From positions 324,507 to 388,506 of the forward strand of contig NZ_CP012841.1 of the NCBI RefSeq assembly GCF_002073915.1: a stretch of DNA of 64,000 nucleotides, written 5' to 3'. Within the stretch, counting starts at the first letter, position 1; every line of letters starts with the position of its first letter. Shown here in pieces: positions 43,630 through 53,497 of the stretch. Under the pieces are notes generated by a model that saw only the letters and a program-made list of their open reading frames with translations, made no database searches and had not been told where the DNA came from. This stretch comes from Candidatus Riesia pediculicola. Lineage in GTDB: Bacteria > Pseudomonadota > Gammaproteobacteria > Enterobacterales > Enterobacteriaceae. The position numbers were made by a program, and so were the translations under genes.

Positions 43630-44427
43630 TTATTTTCTTGAATTCTTAATTAAATTATAGGCAGATTGAATCTTCTGTGCTTTTTTATTTGCTCGACTCA
43701 ACTCTTCTTTTGAAAGTCCTTTTGAAAGTAATTTGTCTGGATGATACTTTTTCATCAAGATTCGATAAGATTTTTTCACTTGATCCATACTAGATCTTCG
43801 ATCAATTCCTAAAATATTATAGGCTTGAGATAAGTCATCTTTTTTTTGATCATGTTTATTTTGAAAAAAATTGAAATATTGGTTATAAAATCCAGATCTG
43901 ATCGATTCCTTCTTCAGAATCCATTCAAAATCTTGATAAGATATGTTTAACTCATTTATAATTATTAATAAGATATTCTTTTCTTTTTCTTGCAAGATAT
44001 GATCAGAAAAAGCAGCTCTAATTTGAATTTCCAGAAAATATCGAATTAGTTCTGGATTGTTTGAAAAATTATAATACAGATTTCTCAATGCCTTTCTTAA
44101 TAAGAAGTCATTTCTTTTTCCGTATAAAAAAGCGTTTTTTGCAAAGTTTTCATAACGATGACAAAGATGCATTTCATCTATAATATTTCTAGCCATTTTG
44201 ATATCTGTTTCTGTCACCCTTCCCTTCGACTTTGATAAATAACCTAAAACTTGAAAAACGATAACTATAAATGATAGATCTGTATTTTTATGTTTAATAT
44301 CAGAATATTTTTCTTCAACTTTTTTATCATACATATGTCCAATTATGAAACCCATAATTATACTGAAAAGATGAGTTCCCATCATCATTCCCAAAATAAC
44401 TCCGATTATTCTTCCAAAATATTGCAT
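43630..44427 (-). CDS. djlA: DjlA, membrane-anchored DnaJ-like co-chaperone
   Basis: Type III J-domain protein that activates DnaK at the inner membrane. 265 residues against 271 in E. coli. A single glycine-rich membrane segment covers about residues 6-30 (FGRIIGVILGMMMGTHLFSI). A TerB-like helical region follows (about 50-180). The J domain is C-terminal (about 200-265), with the HPD motif in KKYHPDKL. The position between thiBPQ and pdxA fits E. coli order with lptD and surA lost. Confidence 0.95.
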   Translation of the reverse strand: MQYFGRIIGVILGMMMGTHLFSIIMGFIIGHMYDKKVEEKYSDIKHKNTDLSFIVIVFQVLGYLSKSKGRVTETDIKMARNIIDEMHLCHRYENFAKNAFLYGKRNDFLLRKALRNLYYNFSNNPELIRYFLEIQIRAAFSDHILQEKEKNILLIIINELNISYQDFEWILKKESIRSGFYNQYFNFFQNKHDQKKDDLSQAYNILGIDRRSSMDQVKKSYRILMKKYHPDKLLSKGLSKEELSRANKKAQKIQSAYNLIKNSRK

Positions 44428-45943
44428 AATCTACTTTTTCTTAATTTCGAATGAATGTTTCTTAACTCTTTTTTTAAGAAATGTTTTCTGAATATCGAAA
44501 AAATTCATATCTAAGGGTTACTTCATATTTTATAAAATATAAACATAAGAAAGAAGTTTATGGTCTTTTGTGAATACTAGTTTAAAAATCCTACTTCTTT
44601 GAATAAATTTTTAATTAATTAATATAAACTAACTTTTCACACAGTATATTATCGTTATCGTTAATAAGTTGTTAGAAATCCATGAAAAATCTTGACACAA
44701 AACGCTTGATTTTTTTAAGATGATTTTTAATTTATTCTATAGGGGATTTTACAAGAAATGTTTTCTATATCAAAATGATTGGTAATTATGATTTTAATAT
44801 AAAGTATGATATATTCAAATTTTTAAATAAAAGAATCTTGTTATAGAATATTTCGAATTTTTGTTTTTAATTCATTATCTTTTTAAAAATTGCGTATTTC
44901 TTCAATTTCAAAATATTTTTTATAAAAAAACATGAAATTGAATAGGGAATCTTTTTATAATTAATCTTTATAAAAATTTATTTTGAAGAAAAGTCTTTGC
45001 AATACTCAAATAAAGCTTTTCGTATATTTAATTCCATCTAATCTTTAAAGAATTTAGTTTTTCATCATCTTTAAAAAATGATAAGATTCATGAAAAAATT
45101 ATGTAAAATAGAAAATCTAATTTTAAAAACAGAAATTCTTTTAAATTGAATAAAATGATCTTTCTTCAATTTAACAATTGAAATTACTGAAAGAATTTCT
45201 TTTCATGAGAATCTAAAATGCTTTAGCTTCATAAATCATCTCTAAAAAACTGATTATTCAATATGCAAAATAAATGTTCAATTTTTCGATTCTAGATTAG
45301 TCTTTTAAAAACTAATAATTTTTATATAGCAAAACTGTTATAAATAAAATCCATATTTTCATAAAGTTATTTAAAAAGGTCTATAAAATTATCTTTTTTA
45401 GAAAAATTAATCTATTTCGAATTATTCAGAATTGAGTTCTTAAAATTTCGCAAAAAGTTAAAAATTATTAAAATTTTTTAATTTTTCATAAGGAAAATCA
45501 TTTGATGTTAACAAATAATTAAGAATCTTCAAAAAATTAACTTCGAACATGTTTGGCGTTTTTTAAAAAATGCGATGGAAATACATAAAGTTGTTTTTTT
45601 GAGGAATCAAATTTTTATTTTTACCGATAAAACATTTACTTAAGAAGTAATACGCAAGAATAAGTTGAGTTGTAAGATTTATTTTCTGAAGAAATGCTTA
45701 TTATTCTATAGAATGATGATCTAATAATAATGAAAAATTAATCATTTTATTATATTTCAATCGAGTTGATTTACAAAACAAAAAATTATTTTGTTAATGT
45801 TAATTTTCTTAATTTTTGCAAGAATTATAAATTCATAGAATATGAAAAAGTTTTAAAATCTATCAAACAAAACTCTTCTTTTATCTTCATAATTCAAAGA
45901 AGAAATGAGTCTTCTCTTCAATATGGGAAATCGTGTACAAAAG
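44428..45943. other. 1.5-kb spacer at the lptD-surA position
   Basis: The longest silent stretch of the window. E. coli has lptD (LPS export) and surA (periplasmic chaperone) between djlA and pdxA. No trace of either protein could be read in the plus strand, where they would lie. A TTGACA occurs at 44692-44697 without a good -10 or a gene behind it. The pdxA promoter must lie at the right end. Confidence 0.65.
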
Positions 45944-46927
45944 ATGAACAATCGTCAAAAAGCTTTTGTTATAACTACTGGTGAACCTTCTGGAATTGGA
46001 CCAGATATATTAGTCAAGCTAGTACAAAGAAAATGGCCTGTAAAATTAGTAACTTTTTCTGATCCAGATTTATTGGAAGAAAGATCAAGAGATCTTAATT
46101 TAAAATTAAACTTGATTCCATATTCTAAAAAAAGTTTAGAATATGCTCGTCAAGATAAGGGATCAATTTATATTGAACCAATTCGACTAAGAACTCCTGT
46201 AAAACCTGGACAACTAAAAAAGCAAAATAGTGAGTATGTAATTGAAATGCTACAAAAATCATGTCTTGGATGCTTAAAAGGTGATTTTTTAGGTATGGTT
46301 ACAGGACCTGTTCATAAAGGAATTATCAATGATTATGGTGTAAAATTTACTGGACATACAGAATTTTTAGCAAGATTATGCAATGTCAGAAAGACAGTCA
46401 TGTTATTAGTTTCAAAATCAATGAAAGTTGCTTTTGTTACGACCCATATACCCTTGAAGAAAGTTCCAAAAATGATTAATGTTGAAAATCTAACTAAAAC
46501 TTTATTAATTCTCCACAAGAAAATTAAATCAATATTCAATATTCATAACCCTATTATTCACGTATGTGGATTGAATCCCCATTCTGGAGAACAAGGATAT
46601 TTTGGAAAAGAAGAAGTTGATGTGATTTCTCCAACGATCTCAACTTTGAATCGAAATGGATTGAATATACATGGACCATTTCCGGCAGACTCGATTTTTC
46701 AGAAGGAAAACATCAAAAATTTTGATGTAGCGTTAGCTATGTATCATGATCAAGGAATGCCAGTGATCAAAAGTTCAGAATTCTTTCATTCTGTTAATAT
46801 GACATTGGGATTACCTTTTATTAGAACTTCTGTTGATCATGGATCAGCCTTACATATTGCTGGAACTGGAAAGGCAATAGAAAGTAGTATGATAGAAGCA
46901 CTAAAACTAGCTATAAAGATCTCATAA
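45944..46927 (+). CDS. pdxA: 4-hydroxythreonine-4-phosphate dehydrogenase
   Basis: Oxidises 4-phosphohydroxythreonine in the pyridoxal phosphate (vitamin B6) pathway. About 327 residues from ATG 45944 (329 in E. coli); ATGs at 45905 and 45923 are in frame but lack counterpart residues. TTGEPSGIGPD is the N-terminal signature. Metal-binding His residues are in KFTGHTEF, GLNPHSGEQG and MYHDQGMPV. SVDHGSALHIAGTGKA closes the enzyme. Followed by rsmA after 14 bases, as in E. coli. Confidence 0.95.
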   Translation: MNNRQKAFVITTGEPSGIGPDILVKLVQRKWPVKLVTFSDPDLLEERSRDLNLKLNLIPYSKKSLEYARQDKGSIYIEPIRLRTPVKPGQLKKQNSEYVIEMLQKSCLGCLKGDFLGMVTGPVHKGIINDYGVKFTGHTEFLARLCNVRKTVMLLVSKSMKVAFVTTHIPLKKVPKMINVENLTKTLLILHKKIKSIFNIHNPIIHVCGLNPHSGEQGYFGKEEVDVISPTISTLNRNGLNIHGPFPADSIFQKENIKNFDVALAMYHDQGMPVIKSSEFFHSVNMTLGLPFIRTSVDHGSALHIAGTGKAIESSMIEALKLAIKIS

Positions 46928-46941
46928 ATGAGAACTTTTTT

Positions 46942-47733
46942 ATGAAATCTAAAAAAAGATTTGGACAGAATTTTTTAAGTGATTCTATAGTTCAAGATAG
47001 AATTGTAACGTATTTTGCTCCAAAATCCGATCAATCTATCATCGAAATAGGAACAGGTTTAGGAAATTTAACTATACCAATCTATCATGTTATAAAAAAA
47101 AGTTTTATTACGATAGAAATTGACGCAGACTTAATTAAGCATCTTTTGTCTTTTTATCCTGATATATTTCAAGTTGTAAAAATATTGAATTCAGATATCA
47201 TGAAGTTGGATTTTGACTTAATTATGAAAAAATCTCTTAAATATAGGATTATTGGAAGTTTACCATACAATATTGCTATTCCAATAATGGTTCGTTTTTT
47301 TTCTTATCATAAACAATTAATCGATATGCATTTTGTGTTGCAAAAAGAAATAGTAGACAGGTTAATAGCATCACCTAACATCAAATTATATGGTCGTACT
47401 AGTGTTCTTTTTCAGTATCATTTTTCAATTAATCCCATTTTTCATATATCCCCATATTCTTTTCGACCTATTCCAAAAGTGAATTCTACTTTTGTTAGAT
47501 TTAAACCATATAAAAATCGAATTTATCCTATTTGCGAAGTAAATCTTTTAAAATTGATAACTAGGGTTGCTTTTCATCAAAGAAGAAAAAAAATTTTAAA
47601 TAGTCTTAAGGAATTTTTTAATATCGAGGATTATTCTCAATTATGTATCGATTATAACATGAGAGCTGAAAATCTAACTATCTTGGAATATTGTAAACTT
47701 ACCAATTGGTTATCAAAAAAAGAAGGAAATTAA
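46942..47733 (+). CDS. rsmA: RsmA (KsgA), 16S rRNA A1518/A1519 dimethyltransferase
   Basis: Dimethylates two adjacent adenosines in helix 45 of 16S rRNA late in 30S assembly. 263 residues against 273 in E. coli. KRFGQNFLSD at the N-terminus, the SAM-binding EIGTGLGNLT and the FRPIPKVNSTFV block are clear. The catalytic motif IV that reads GNLPYN in E. coli is GSLPYN here, replacing a highly conserved Asn; activity could be affected. Cotranscribed with pdxA. apaG, next in E. coli, is missing; 89 bases lead to apaH. Confidence 0.94.
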   Translation: MKSKKRFGQNFLSDSIVQDRIVTYFAPKSDQSIIEIGTGLGNLTIPIYHVIKKSFITIEIDADLIKHLLSFYPDIFQVVKILNSDIMKLDFDLIMKKSLKYRIIGSLPYNIAIPIMVRFFSYHKQLIDMHFVLQKEIVDRLIASPNIKLYGRTSVLFQYHFSINPIFHISPYSFRPIPKVNSTFVRFKPYKNRIYPICEVNLLKLITRVAFHQRRKKILNSLKEFFNIEDYSQLCIDYNMRAENLTILEYCKLTNWLSKKEGN

Positions 47734-47822
47734 TAAGATCTCTTTGAATCATTTGTTCACAGTTATGATTAAGATCATTCTCGATTCTTTCAAATTCAAA
47801 TTTATTTTACGAGGGATTTTTT

Positions 47823-48707
47823 ATGGCTAATTATTTTGTAGGGGATATTCATGGATGTTATCGAGAATTAATAAAACTTCTTGATAAAGTAAATTTTAAA
47901 TTTGGATCGGATATTTTATGGATTACAGGAGACATGTTATTAAGAGGACCAGAATCAGTCAAGGTTCTAAGATACATTAAAAATTTAGGAAACTCTTCAA
48001 GAATAGTTTTGGGAAATCATGAAATAACTACAATAAATTTATTCTATAATTTTTTTAAAAAAAAATCTATCTTTTGTTTTAAAAAAGAAGGAGAAAAGAA
48101 TAAAGATTATTATACAGATGTTCAAAAAATATTCTTAGAAAATGATTCAGAAGATCTAATGGATTGGTTAAAAAATCAGTCAATCTTGCAAATGGATATG
48201 AAAAAGAAAATAATCATGATACATGCCGGAGTACATCCATATTGGAATTTAGAAGAGACGATCTCCTATGCTAAAGAAATAGAATTCATTCTTCAAAACA
48301 AAACCGATCTTCTTCAAAATTTGGTCGGTTTCAATCATTCCTATAAATGGGAGAAAAGGAAATTTAAAGATCTTTATGAAAGAATCAAGTTTAACATCAA
48401 TGTATTTACTAAAATGAGATACTGTTATCAAGATGGTAGTTTGAATATGAGCATAAAAGATGATTATCAAAAGATAAAAAATCAAGATCACATCCGGCCT
48501 TGGTTTCTTTTTGATAGAAAAATTAGTCAAAAATATTCGATTATATTTGGTCATTGGTCATCTTTAGACAAAAGGTGTGTTCAAAAAAATAAAAATTTAT
48601 ATCCAATTGATACAGGATGTTGTTGGGGAAAAAAGCTCACCATTCTTCGATGGGAAGACCGGAAGCACTTCGATGAACCGTGTAGAAGAAGGAAAACGCC
48701 ATCATAA
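47823..48707 (+). CDS. apaH: Diadenosine tetraphosphatase, symmetrical
   Basis: Hydrolyses Ap4A to two ADP. 294 residues against 280 in E. coli. The phosphoesterase metal motifs are in order: GDIHGCYREL, GDMLLRGPESV (GDxxxRG) and GNHE; the C-terminal FGHWSSLD and DTGCCWGKKLTILRWED are as in E. coli. A Shine-Dalgarno GAGGG lies in front of the ATG. It ends 2 bases before the convergent folA stop, the E. coli arrangement compressed. Confidence 0.95.
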   Translation: MANYFVGDIHGCYRELIKLLDKVNFKFGSDILWITGDMLLRGPESVKVLRYIKNLGNSSRIVLGNHEITTINLFYNFFKKKSIFCFKKEGEKNKDYYTDVQKIFLENDSEDLMDWLKNQSILQMDMKKKIIMIHAGVHPYWNLEETISYAKEIEFILQNKTDLLQNLVGFNHSYKWEKRKFKDLYERIKFNINVFTKMRYCYQDGSLNMSIKDDYQKIKNQDHIRPWFLFDRKISQKYSIIFGHWSSLDKRCVQKNKNLYPIDTGCCWGKKLTILRWEDRKHFDEPCRRRKTPS

Positions 48708-48709
48708 AA

Positions 48710-49222
48710 TTATAAATATTTTTCTTTTCTATCAAATATTTTATGAATGTAGGAATGGGAATTTCTATGATCAGATCTTATTGCATCTCCAATATAAGAA
48801 CATCTCCAACGATTTTTAGATATAAATGGAAAAAAAACATCCCCTAAACCGAAATAATCTACATAAGTTATATATAATCGATCTGCAATTGGAAAAAAAA
48901 GTTTATAAATTTTTTCTCCTCCTATTACCATGATTTCTTTTATGTCTTCTGAAATAGAAAGTAAAGCCTCTTCTCTTGAAGTAACCCAAATTTTTTCTTC
49001 TTCGAATATTTTTTCTGATCTTTTATTTGTCATTATGATATTTAGTCGATCGGGAAGTGTACCGATACATTCGTGTGTAGTTCTTCCAACAATTATTGGT
49101 TTTTTAATTGTCTTTTTTTTAAACCAAGATAAATCATCTGGTAATTTCCACGGAATGTCATTCTCATAACCGATAACAAAGTTGAATTTGCTAATCGCAG
49201 CTATTAAACTAATTTTTTTCAT
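48710..49222 (-). CDS. folA: Dihydrofolate reductase
   Basis: Reduces dihydrofolate to tetrahydrofolate with NADPH. 170 residues against 159 in E. coli. ISLIAAISKFNFVIG, PWKLPDDLSWFKKKT with the active-site Asp, VGRTTHECIG and MVIGGEKIYK are typical. It regenerates the folate used by ThyA, also in this window. Convergent with apaH. No obvious Shine-Dalgarno before the ATG at 49222. Confidence 0.95.
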   Translation of the reverse strand: MKKISLIAAISKFNFVIGYENDIPWKLPDDLSWFKKKTIKKPIIVGRTTHECIGTLPDRLNIIMTNKRSEKIFEEEKIWVTSREEALLSISEDIKEIMVIGGEKIYKLFFPIADRLYITYVDYFGLGDVFFPFISKNRWRCSYIGDAIRSDHRNSHSYIHKIFDRKEKYL

Positions 49223-49345
49223 GATGGTATAATTGATTCATTTTATTCGTCAATAAGAATAAATTTAAAGATATCTAAATATTTTTAGAAATCAGAAAAG
49301 AAAGAAAGTTCATATCTAAGAAATCATCATCTTAATTAAAAATTT

Positions 49346-50080
49346 TCAATTGCTCTTCTTGATCTCTTGATTTAAAGAAAAAATTTTTTTTTTCATGAGA
49401 TTAAAACAGAATTTCTTTAGACAAGTTAAAGATCGTTTATCGTATTTCTGATCTTCAATAAAAATTGGATCGAGTATTTCAATGATTACAGTTCCATTTC
49501 TCCATCGGTTTAGTCTAATTTTACGAGAGATTTCAGAAGAACAAATCGGTATGATTGGAACTCTAGAAATTTTTGCAATTCGAAACGCACCGTTCTTGAA
49601 AGGAAGTAAATTTTTTCCTTTATTTCTGGTACCTTCTGGAAATATCCAAACTGATCTTCCTTGATTTCTAATATATCGTATAATCTTGAGAATTGATTTT
49701 CTGATTTGATCTCGGTTTTTTCGATCTAATAGAACATTTCCACAAAGCCAGTATAATTGACCAAAAATTGGAATAAAGATCAAATTTTTTTTTCCAACGG
49801 TAACTGTATATGGTTGAATTGCATTCGATATGGTAAATATGTCGTAAAAACTTTGATGATTTCCGATATATATGCTTGGAAGTTTCATCAACTCTTTTGA
49901 CTTCTTTGAGATACGAACTATAACTTTGACACCTAATATCTTGGATAATCTTCCAAAGAGTTTTCCTAAAAGGAAAGTATGTTGCAAACATTTTGGTCTC
50001 ACAACACAGTTAAATATTCCAAATAAACAAATCAAAAAAAAAGAAAAAAACAAAAAAATTATTCTGAAAATGGCTAACAT
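49346..50080 (-). CDS. plsC: 1-acyl-glycerol-3-phosphate acyltransferase
   Basis: Adds the second acyl chain to make phosphatidate. 244 residues from ATG 50080 (245 in E. coli). I chose this start because MLAIFRIIFLF aligns with MLYIFRLIITV; the longer frame to 50146 has no counterpart. An N-terminal hydrophobic segment (about 2-22) anchors it. The acyltransferase motif HQSFYD (HX4D) and FPEGTRNKGKNLLPFKNGAF are intact. Its product is the substrate of CdsA. parC, its E. coli neighbour, is not present. Confidence 0.95.
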   Translation of the reverse strand: MLAIFRIIFLFFSFFLICLFGIFNCVVRPKCLQHTFLLGKLFGRLSKILGVKVIVRISKKSKELMKLPSIYIGNHQSFYDIFTISNAIQPYTVTVGKKNLIFIPIFGQLYWLCGNVLLDRKNRDQIRKSILKIIRYIRNQGRSVWIFPEGTRNKGKNLLPFKNGAFRIAKISRVPIIPICSSEISRKIRLNRWRNGTVIIEILDPIFIEDQKYDKRSLTCLKKFCFNLMKKKIFSLNQEIKKSN

Positions 50081-50146
50081 TTTTATAATTTTTGATTGAG
50101 TTGATAAGTAGAAAAGTCTAACGAAGCTTTTTTCAGATGAATTCAA

Positions 50147-50570
50147 TTAATCCAATTGAAGATCTTATTCTCATATTATAAATGATGTTCAAAATTTTCC
50201 AAAAAATTTTTTTGATTTATATTTCAATTAAAAAAATTATTATCGAGATTCCCATAGATACCAAATTTACATGGAATTAAAAAATGACATTTACATTAAG
50301 AAACTATTTCATCTTATTATAAATCTAAGACAATTGGTTCACGTTTAATGTATAATTGAATTATTTTTAAATCAAATTGAATAGAATTATTTATTTCTTA
50401 AATTTTCCTCTTATTTTTTTTGACCTCTTCGGAAGTTCTAGAGAAAAAGATCTTAGGAAACAAAATTAGCAAGGATTTTTCAACTAAAATTTTTGAATCA
50501 ATTGAATTGAAAAAATTATTCTCAAAGGTTTTTTAAAAAAATTGAATAGCTTATTTTCCAATCTATTTAA
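50147..50570. other. 424-bp spacer between plsC and ribB
   Basis: AT-rich and without a gene. The small plus-strand frame that enters from 50542 runs antisense to ribB and is a shadow. No terminator hairpin downstream of ribB could be identified with confidence. Confidence 0.55.
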
Positions 50571-51218
50571 TCAAAGAAGATATCTTTTGGAGCTGATGAA
50601 CACAGATAGATCATCGATCGTAATTAATGGAAATCCATGCATCTTAGAAAATAGAATGATTTCTGACATTTTAGACATCGTTCCATCATCATTTGTTAGT
50701 TCACAAAGCACTCCAAAAGGACTTTCAAAACCGCACAACTTCATCAGATCAACAGTAGCTTCTGTATGTCCTCTTCTTTTAAATATTCCTCCTTCCCTAG
50801 CTACTAACGGAAATACATGACCTGGTCTACGTAGATCTTCCGGTTTCGAATTTTTTTGAATCGCTCTTTTGATTGTGATTATTCTATCATAAGCGGAAAC
50901 TCCAGTCGTTATTCCTTCAGAAGCTTCTATCGTTACAGTGAAAGCGGTTTGAAAAACACTAGAATTTTCTTCAACCATCATAGGGAGTTTTAATTGTTTT
51001 CTTTTTTCTTCATTAATGCATAAACATACTATTCCACTACCATGTCGGATAGTTAATGCCATTTGTTGAACAGTCATTTTTTCTGCAGAGAAAACGATAT
51101 CTCCTTCATTTTCTCTAGTAAAATCATCCATTATAATCACTCCTCTTCCAATTTTTAAAGAATCGATAGCTTCTTTCACTCTTTTAATTGAACTTCGCTC
51201 TTTAGATATATGGTTCAT
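50571..51218 (-). CDS. ribB: 3,4-dihydroxy-2-butanone 4-phosphate synthase
   Basis: Makes the four-carbon precursor of riboflavin (vitamin B2) from ribulose 5-phosphate. 215 residues against 217 in E. coli. [10 protein letters not shown] carries the metal and substrate acidic loop; [21 protein letters not shown] and [12 protein letters not shown] are intact. Shine-Dalgarno GGGAG lies before the ATG. A perfect hairpin sits about 30 bases upstream of the start. Monofunctional, without a RibA domain. Confidence 0.96.
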   Translation of the reverse strand: MNHISKERSSIKRVKEAIDSLKIGRGVIIMDDFTRENEGDIVFSAEKMTVQQMALTIRHGSGIVCLCINEEKRKQLKLPMMVEENSSVFQTAFTVTIEASEGITTGVSAYDRIITIKRAIQKNSKPEDLRRPGHVFPLVAREGGIFKRRGHTEATVDLMKLCGFESPFGVLCELTNDDGTMSKMSEIILFSKMHGFPLITIDDLSVFISSKRYLL

Positions 51219-51247
51219 AATAGTCTCCCAATATTTAATGTAAAAAT

Positions 51248-51270
51248 GGATACAATAAAAAATTGTATCC
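51248..51270 (-). promoter_or_regulatory. Hairpin in the ribB leader
   Basis: A 9-bp perfect stem (ggatacaat / attgtatcc) with a 5-base A/T loop, 29 bases upstream of the ribB ATG. On the minus strand it is followed by ATTTTTA, and on plus by TTTT. E. coli ribB has an FMN riboswitch in its leader; I could not recognise the aptamer here. The hairpin might be what remains of its expression platform, or a separate translation control. Confidence 0.4.
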
Positions 51271-51426
51271 TTTTAAAAAATTGAATTGCCATCCGTTAAA
51301 AAATCTCTAACAAAATTCAAATTTTAAAATTGATTTATCAAAATATCATCGATTATCAATTTGTCAAAATAAAAGATTTGTTCTAAAATATTTTTAGATA
51401 TTTTTTTAAAGAATTATCTAGAAATC

Positions 51427-51684
51427 ATGGAGATCAAGAGCATCTTTCGTATGATAAGTCGAATTCTTCTGGAAGAAATACGTAATATAAGAAAAGAAAT
51501 TGAAAATAAAGTTAAATTTATCGTTTCTAAACAAATAGAAAGATTACAGATAGTTTCTAAAGAGGAATATGAGATACAATCAGAAATTCTATCAAATATC
51601 GTTAAAAAAGTTTCAAATATGGAGAAAAGAATCAGAGATTTAGAGAGGAAAGATTTAAAAAATTCAAAAATCAAAAAAAAATAA
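51427..51684 (+). CDS. ubiK: UbiK (YqiC), ubiquinone synthesis accessory factor
   Basis: 85 residues against about 96-99 in E. coli. A coiled coil is predicted by eye over about 10-80. The segment RLQIVSKEEYEIQSEIL aligns with the E. coli RLDLVSREEFDVQTQVL, and a trailing MEKRIRDLE matches LEQRISELE. UbiK helps assemble the soluble Ubi complex with UbiJ and binds lipid. Its position divergent to ribB is that of E. coli. Retention suggests aerobic respiration with ubiquinone continues. Confidence 0.85.
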   Translation: MEIKSIFRMISRILLEEIRNIRKEIENKVKFIVSKQIERLQIVSKEEYEIQSEILSNIVKKVSNMEKRIRDLERKDLKNSKIKKK

Positions 51685-51709
51685 ATTATCCCTTTTCATT
51701 TAAATGAAT

Positions 51710-52492
51710 TTAACTTGTATTTGATACATTTAAAAAATCTCCAGAAAATGATAGGATTTCAGAAATGGATCGACAATCGATAGAAGATTTTCCTATAAGA
51801 AGTCCGTCAATATCTTTTTCTCTTATAAACTTTTGAAAGTTCATGCTATCTACCGATCCTCCATAAATTATGGACAACTTCTCTTCTTTAATGTTTAGAC
51901 GATCATGTACGTACTTCTTGATAAAATTCGAAGTTCTTTGAATTGAGTTAGAATCCGCCACTTTTCCTGTTCCTATAGACCAAATTGGTTCGTAAGCAAT
52001 CACGATTTCTTCAAAACAATTTTTTTTCATAACATCAATGATCGGTTTAACTTGATCGATCAAAACTGATTCAGTTTTCTTTAATTCTTTCTCTTCTAGA
52101 GACTCTCCTATGCATGATATCGGTATTATATTTTCTTTTTGCAATGAAAGAATTTTTCTTTTGATCATTCGATCATTCTCCTGATGATATTTTCTTCTTT
52201 CAGAATGTCCTATAATTGTATACTTTACTCCTACATCTCTTAACATAGAAGAAGAAACTTCTCCAGTGTATGGTCCATCTGAATGAATATCAACGTTTTG
52301 CGCTCCAAGAAATATATTTGAATATTTTTTCATGATTTCTTTCATCTTGATTAGATACGGAAAAGGAGGAGCGAGTATCAAATCATACTTACTGGATTTC
52401 AGAGTTTCTGTCTTTAAATTTTTAAAAAATTTTTCAATCATAGAAAAACTTCCATTTAATTTCCAATTTCCCACAATAATCTTTCTTTTCAT
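51710..52492 (-). CDS. tpiA: Triosephosphate isomerase
   Basis: Glycolytic interconversion of dihydroxyacetone phosphate and glyceraldehyde 3-phosphate. 260 residues against 255 in E. coli. Catalytic residues are in NWKLNGS (Lys), IIGHSERR (His) and AYEPIWSIGTGK (Glu); the phosphate loop IIYGGSVDS is intact. First gene of a block that keeps E. coli order (tpiA, fpr, glpK, hslUV, priA, rpmE). It converges with ubiK, 25 bases apart. Confidence 0.97.
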   Translation of the reverse strand: MKRKIIVGNWKLNGSFSMIEKFFKNLKTETLKSSKYDLILAPPFPYLIKMKEIMKKYSNIFLGAQNVDIHSDGPYTGEVSSSMLRDVGVKYTIIGHSERRKYHQENDRMIKRKILSLQKENIIPISCIGESLEEKELKKTESVLIDQVKPIIDVMKKNCFEEIVIAYEPIWSIGTGKVADSNSIQRTSNFIKKYVHDRLNIKEEKLSIIYGGSVDSMNFQKFIREKDIDGLLIGKSSIDCRSISEILSFSGDFLNVSNTS

Positions 52493-52616
52493 TTTAAATA
52501 TTTTATGTCTAGTTTAATTATAAAAATTTTAATGTTCGATCATCTTCTTAAAAAGCACTTTAGAACTTCATTAAGAAGATCCTTACTTGATTCGATATCT
52601 CTCTTGGAGTGCAGAG

Positions 52617-53363
52617 TTACCAGTATTGTTCAAAGGTAATATGATTTATAAATTCATTTGAACATTTTTTCAAATTCTTTTCTTTTTCTAATATTTTTAT
52701 GGTATCCTTTATCATTTCTGGATTTCCGCATATCATAACATGACTATCTTTAGGATCTAGATTAACTTCCGTAAAATTTTCCAGATTTCCATTTTGTATT
52801 AAATAAGGAATTCTTCCGAACAACATATCTTGAACCTTTTCTCTACTAACTACCGTACATAAGATTAACTTTCCTGAATATTCCTTTTCTAATTGTTTCA
52901 TCAAAGATAAGTAGTTGAGATCTTTTGAATAACGAACAGCATGGACCAATACAATCTTATTGAATCTTTCCAATCCATTTTTGAATCGTAATATAGATAA
53001 AAAGGGTCCTATAGCAGTTCCTGTAGATAACATCCAAAGTACTTTACGATCTGGAATTTTTTGTAATGTTAAGTTACCAATGGATTTTTTTCGAACATAT
53101 ATTGCATCTCCTATCTTCAGATTGAATAACTCTTTGCTTAATCCAATCGATTGAGTATTGACCAGATAAAATTCCAGATTTTTAGAATTAGGAGGATTGA
53201 CATATGAGTACGGTTTTTGAATAAATTTTCCATTAACTAACAATGCTAATTTTGTAAATTGTCCTGCTATAAATGGATCAACCGAAGCTTCAATAGATAA
53301 GGAAAATAAAAAATTTTCCCAAGAATTTTTTTCAGTGATTTTTCCAATAGACCAACTTTTCAT
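52617..53363 (-). CDS. fpr: Ferredoxin/flavodoxin-NADP+ reductase
   Basis: FAD enzyme that passes electrons from NADPH to flavodoxin or ferredoxin, for example to IspG-type Fe-S enzymes and radical SAM proteins such as RlmN. 248 residues from ATG 53363, as in E. coli, where MKSWSIGKIT aligns with MADWVTGKVT; an ATG at 53390 adds nine residues. The FAD-binding PYSYVNPP (RxYS-like), NADP-binding STGTAIGPFLSIL and CGNPEMIKDT are conserved, and the protein ends in QYW as E. coli HYW. Confidence 0.95.
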   Translation of the reverse strand: MKSWSIGKITEKNSWENFLFSLSIEASVDPFIAGQFTKLALLVNGKFIQKPYSYVNPPNSKNLEFYLVNTQSIGLSKELFNLKIGDAIYVRKKSIGNLTLQKIPDRKVLWMLSTGTAIGPFLSILRFKNGLERFNKIVLVHAVRYSKDLNYLSLMKQLEKEYSGKLILCTVVSREKVQDMLFGRIPYLIQNGNLENFTEVNLDPKDSHVMICGNPEMIKDTIKILEKEKNLKKCSNEFINHITFEQYW

Positions 53364-53497
53364 ATTAATTTCTTTTAAAGAGTTATTCATATATTTTTAT
53401 TTTCTTAAATAGATTTTTCGATCTCTTTCAAGTCCAAGTTCGTGTGATTTTCTAAATATTTAGAATTTGAATCTCATTTACGAAAATTCAATTATAA

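Noticed and set aside
44692..44720. Promoter with TTGACA
   Set aside because: The -10 at the right distance matches only two of six bases, and no gene follows.
45766..45984. 72-codon frame before pdxA as a surA remnant
   Set aside because: I could not align it to the SurA C-terminus, and it runs into pdxA in another frame.
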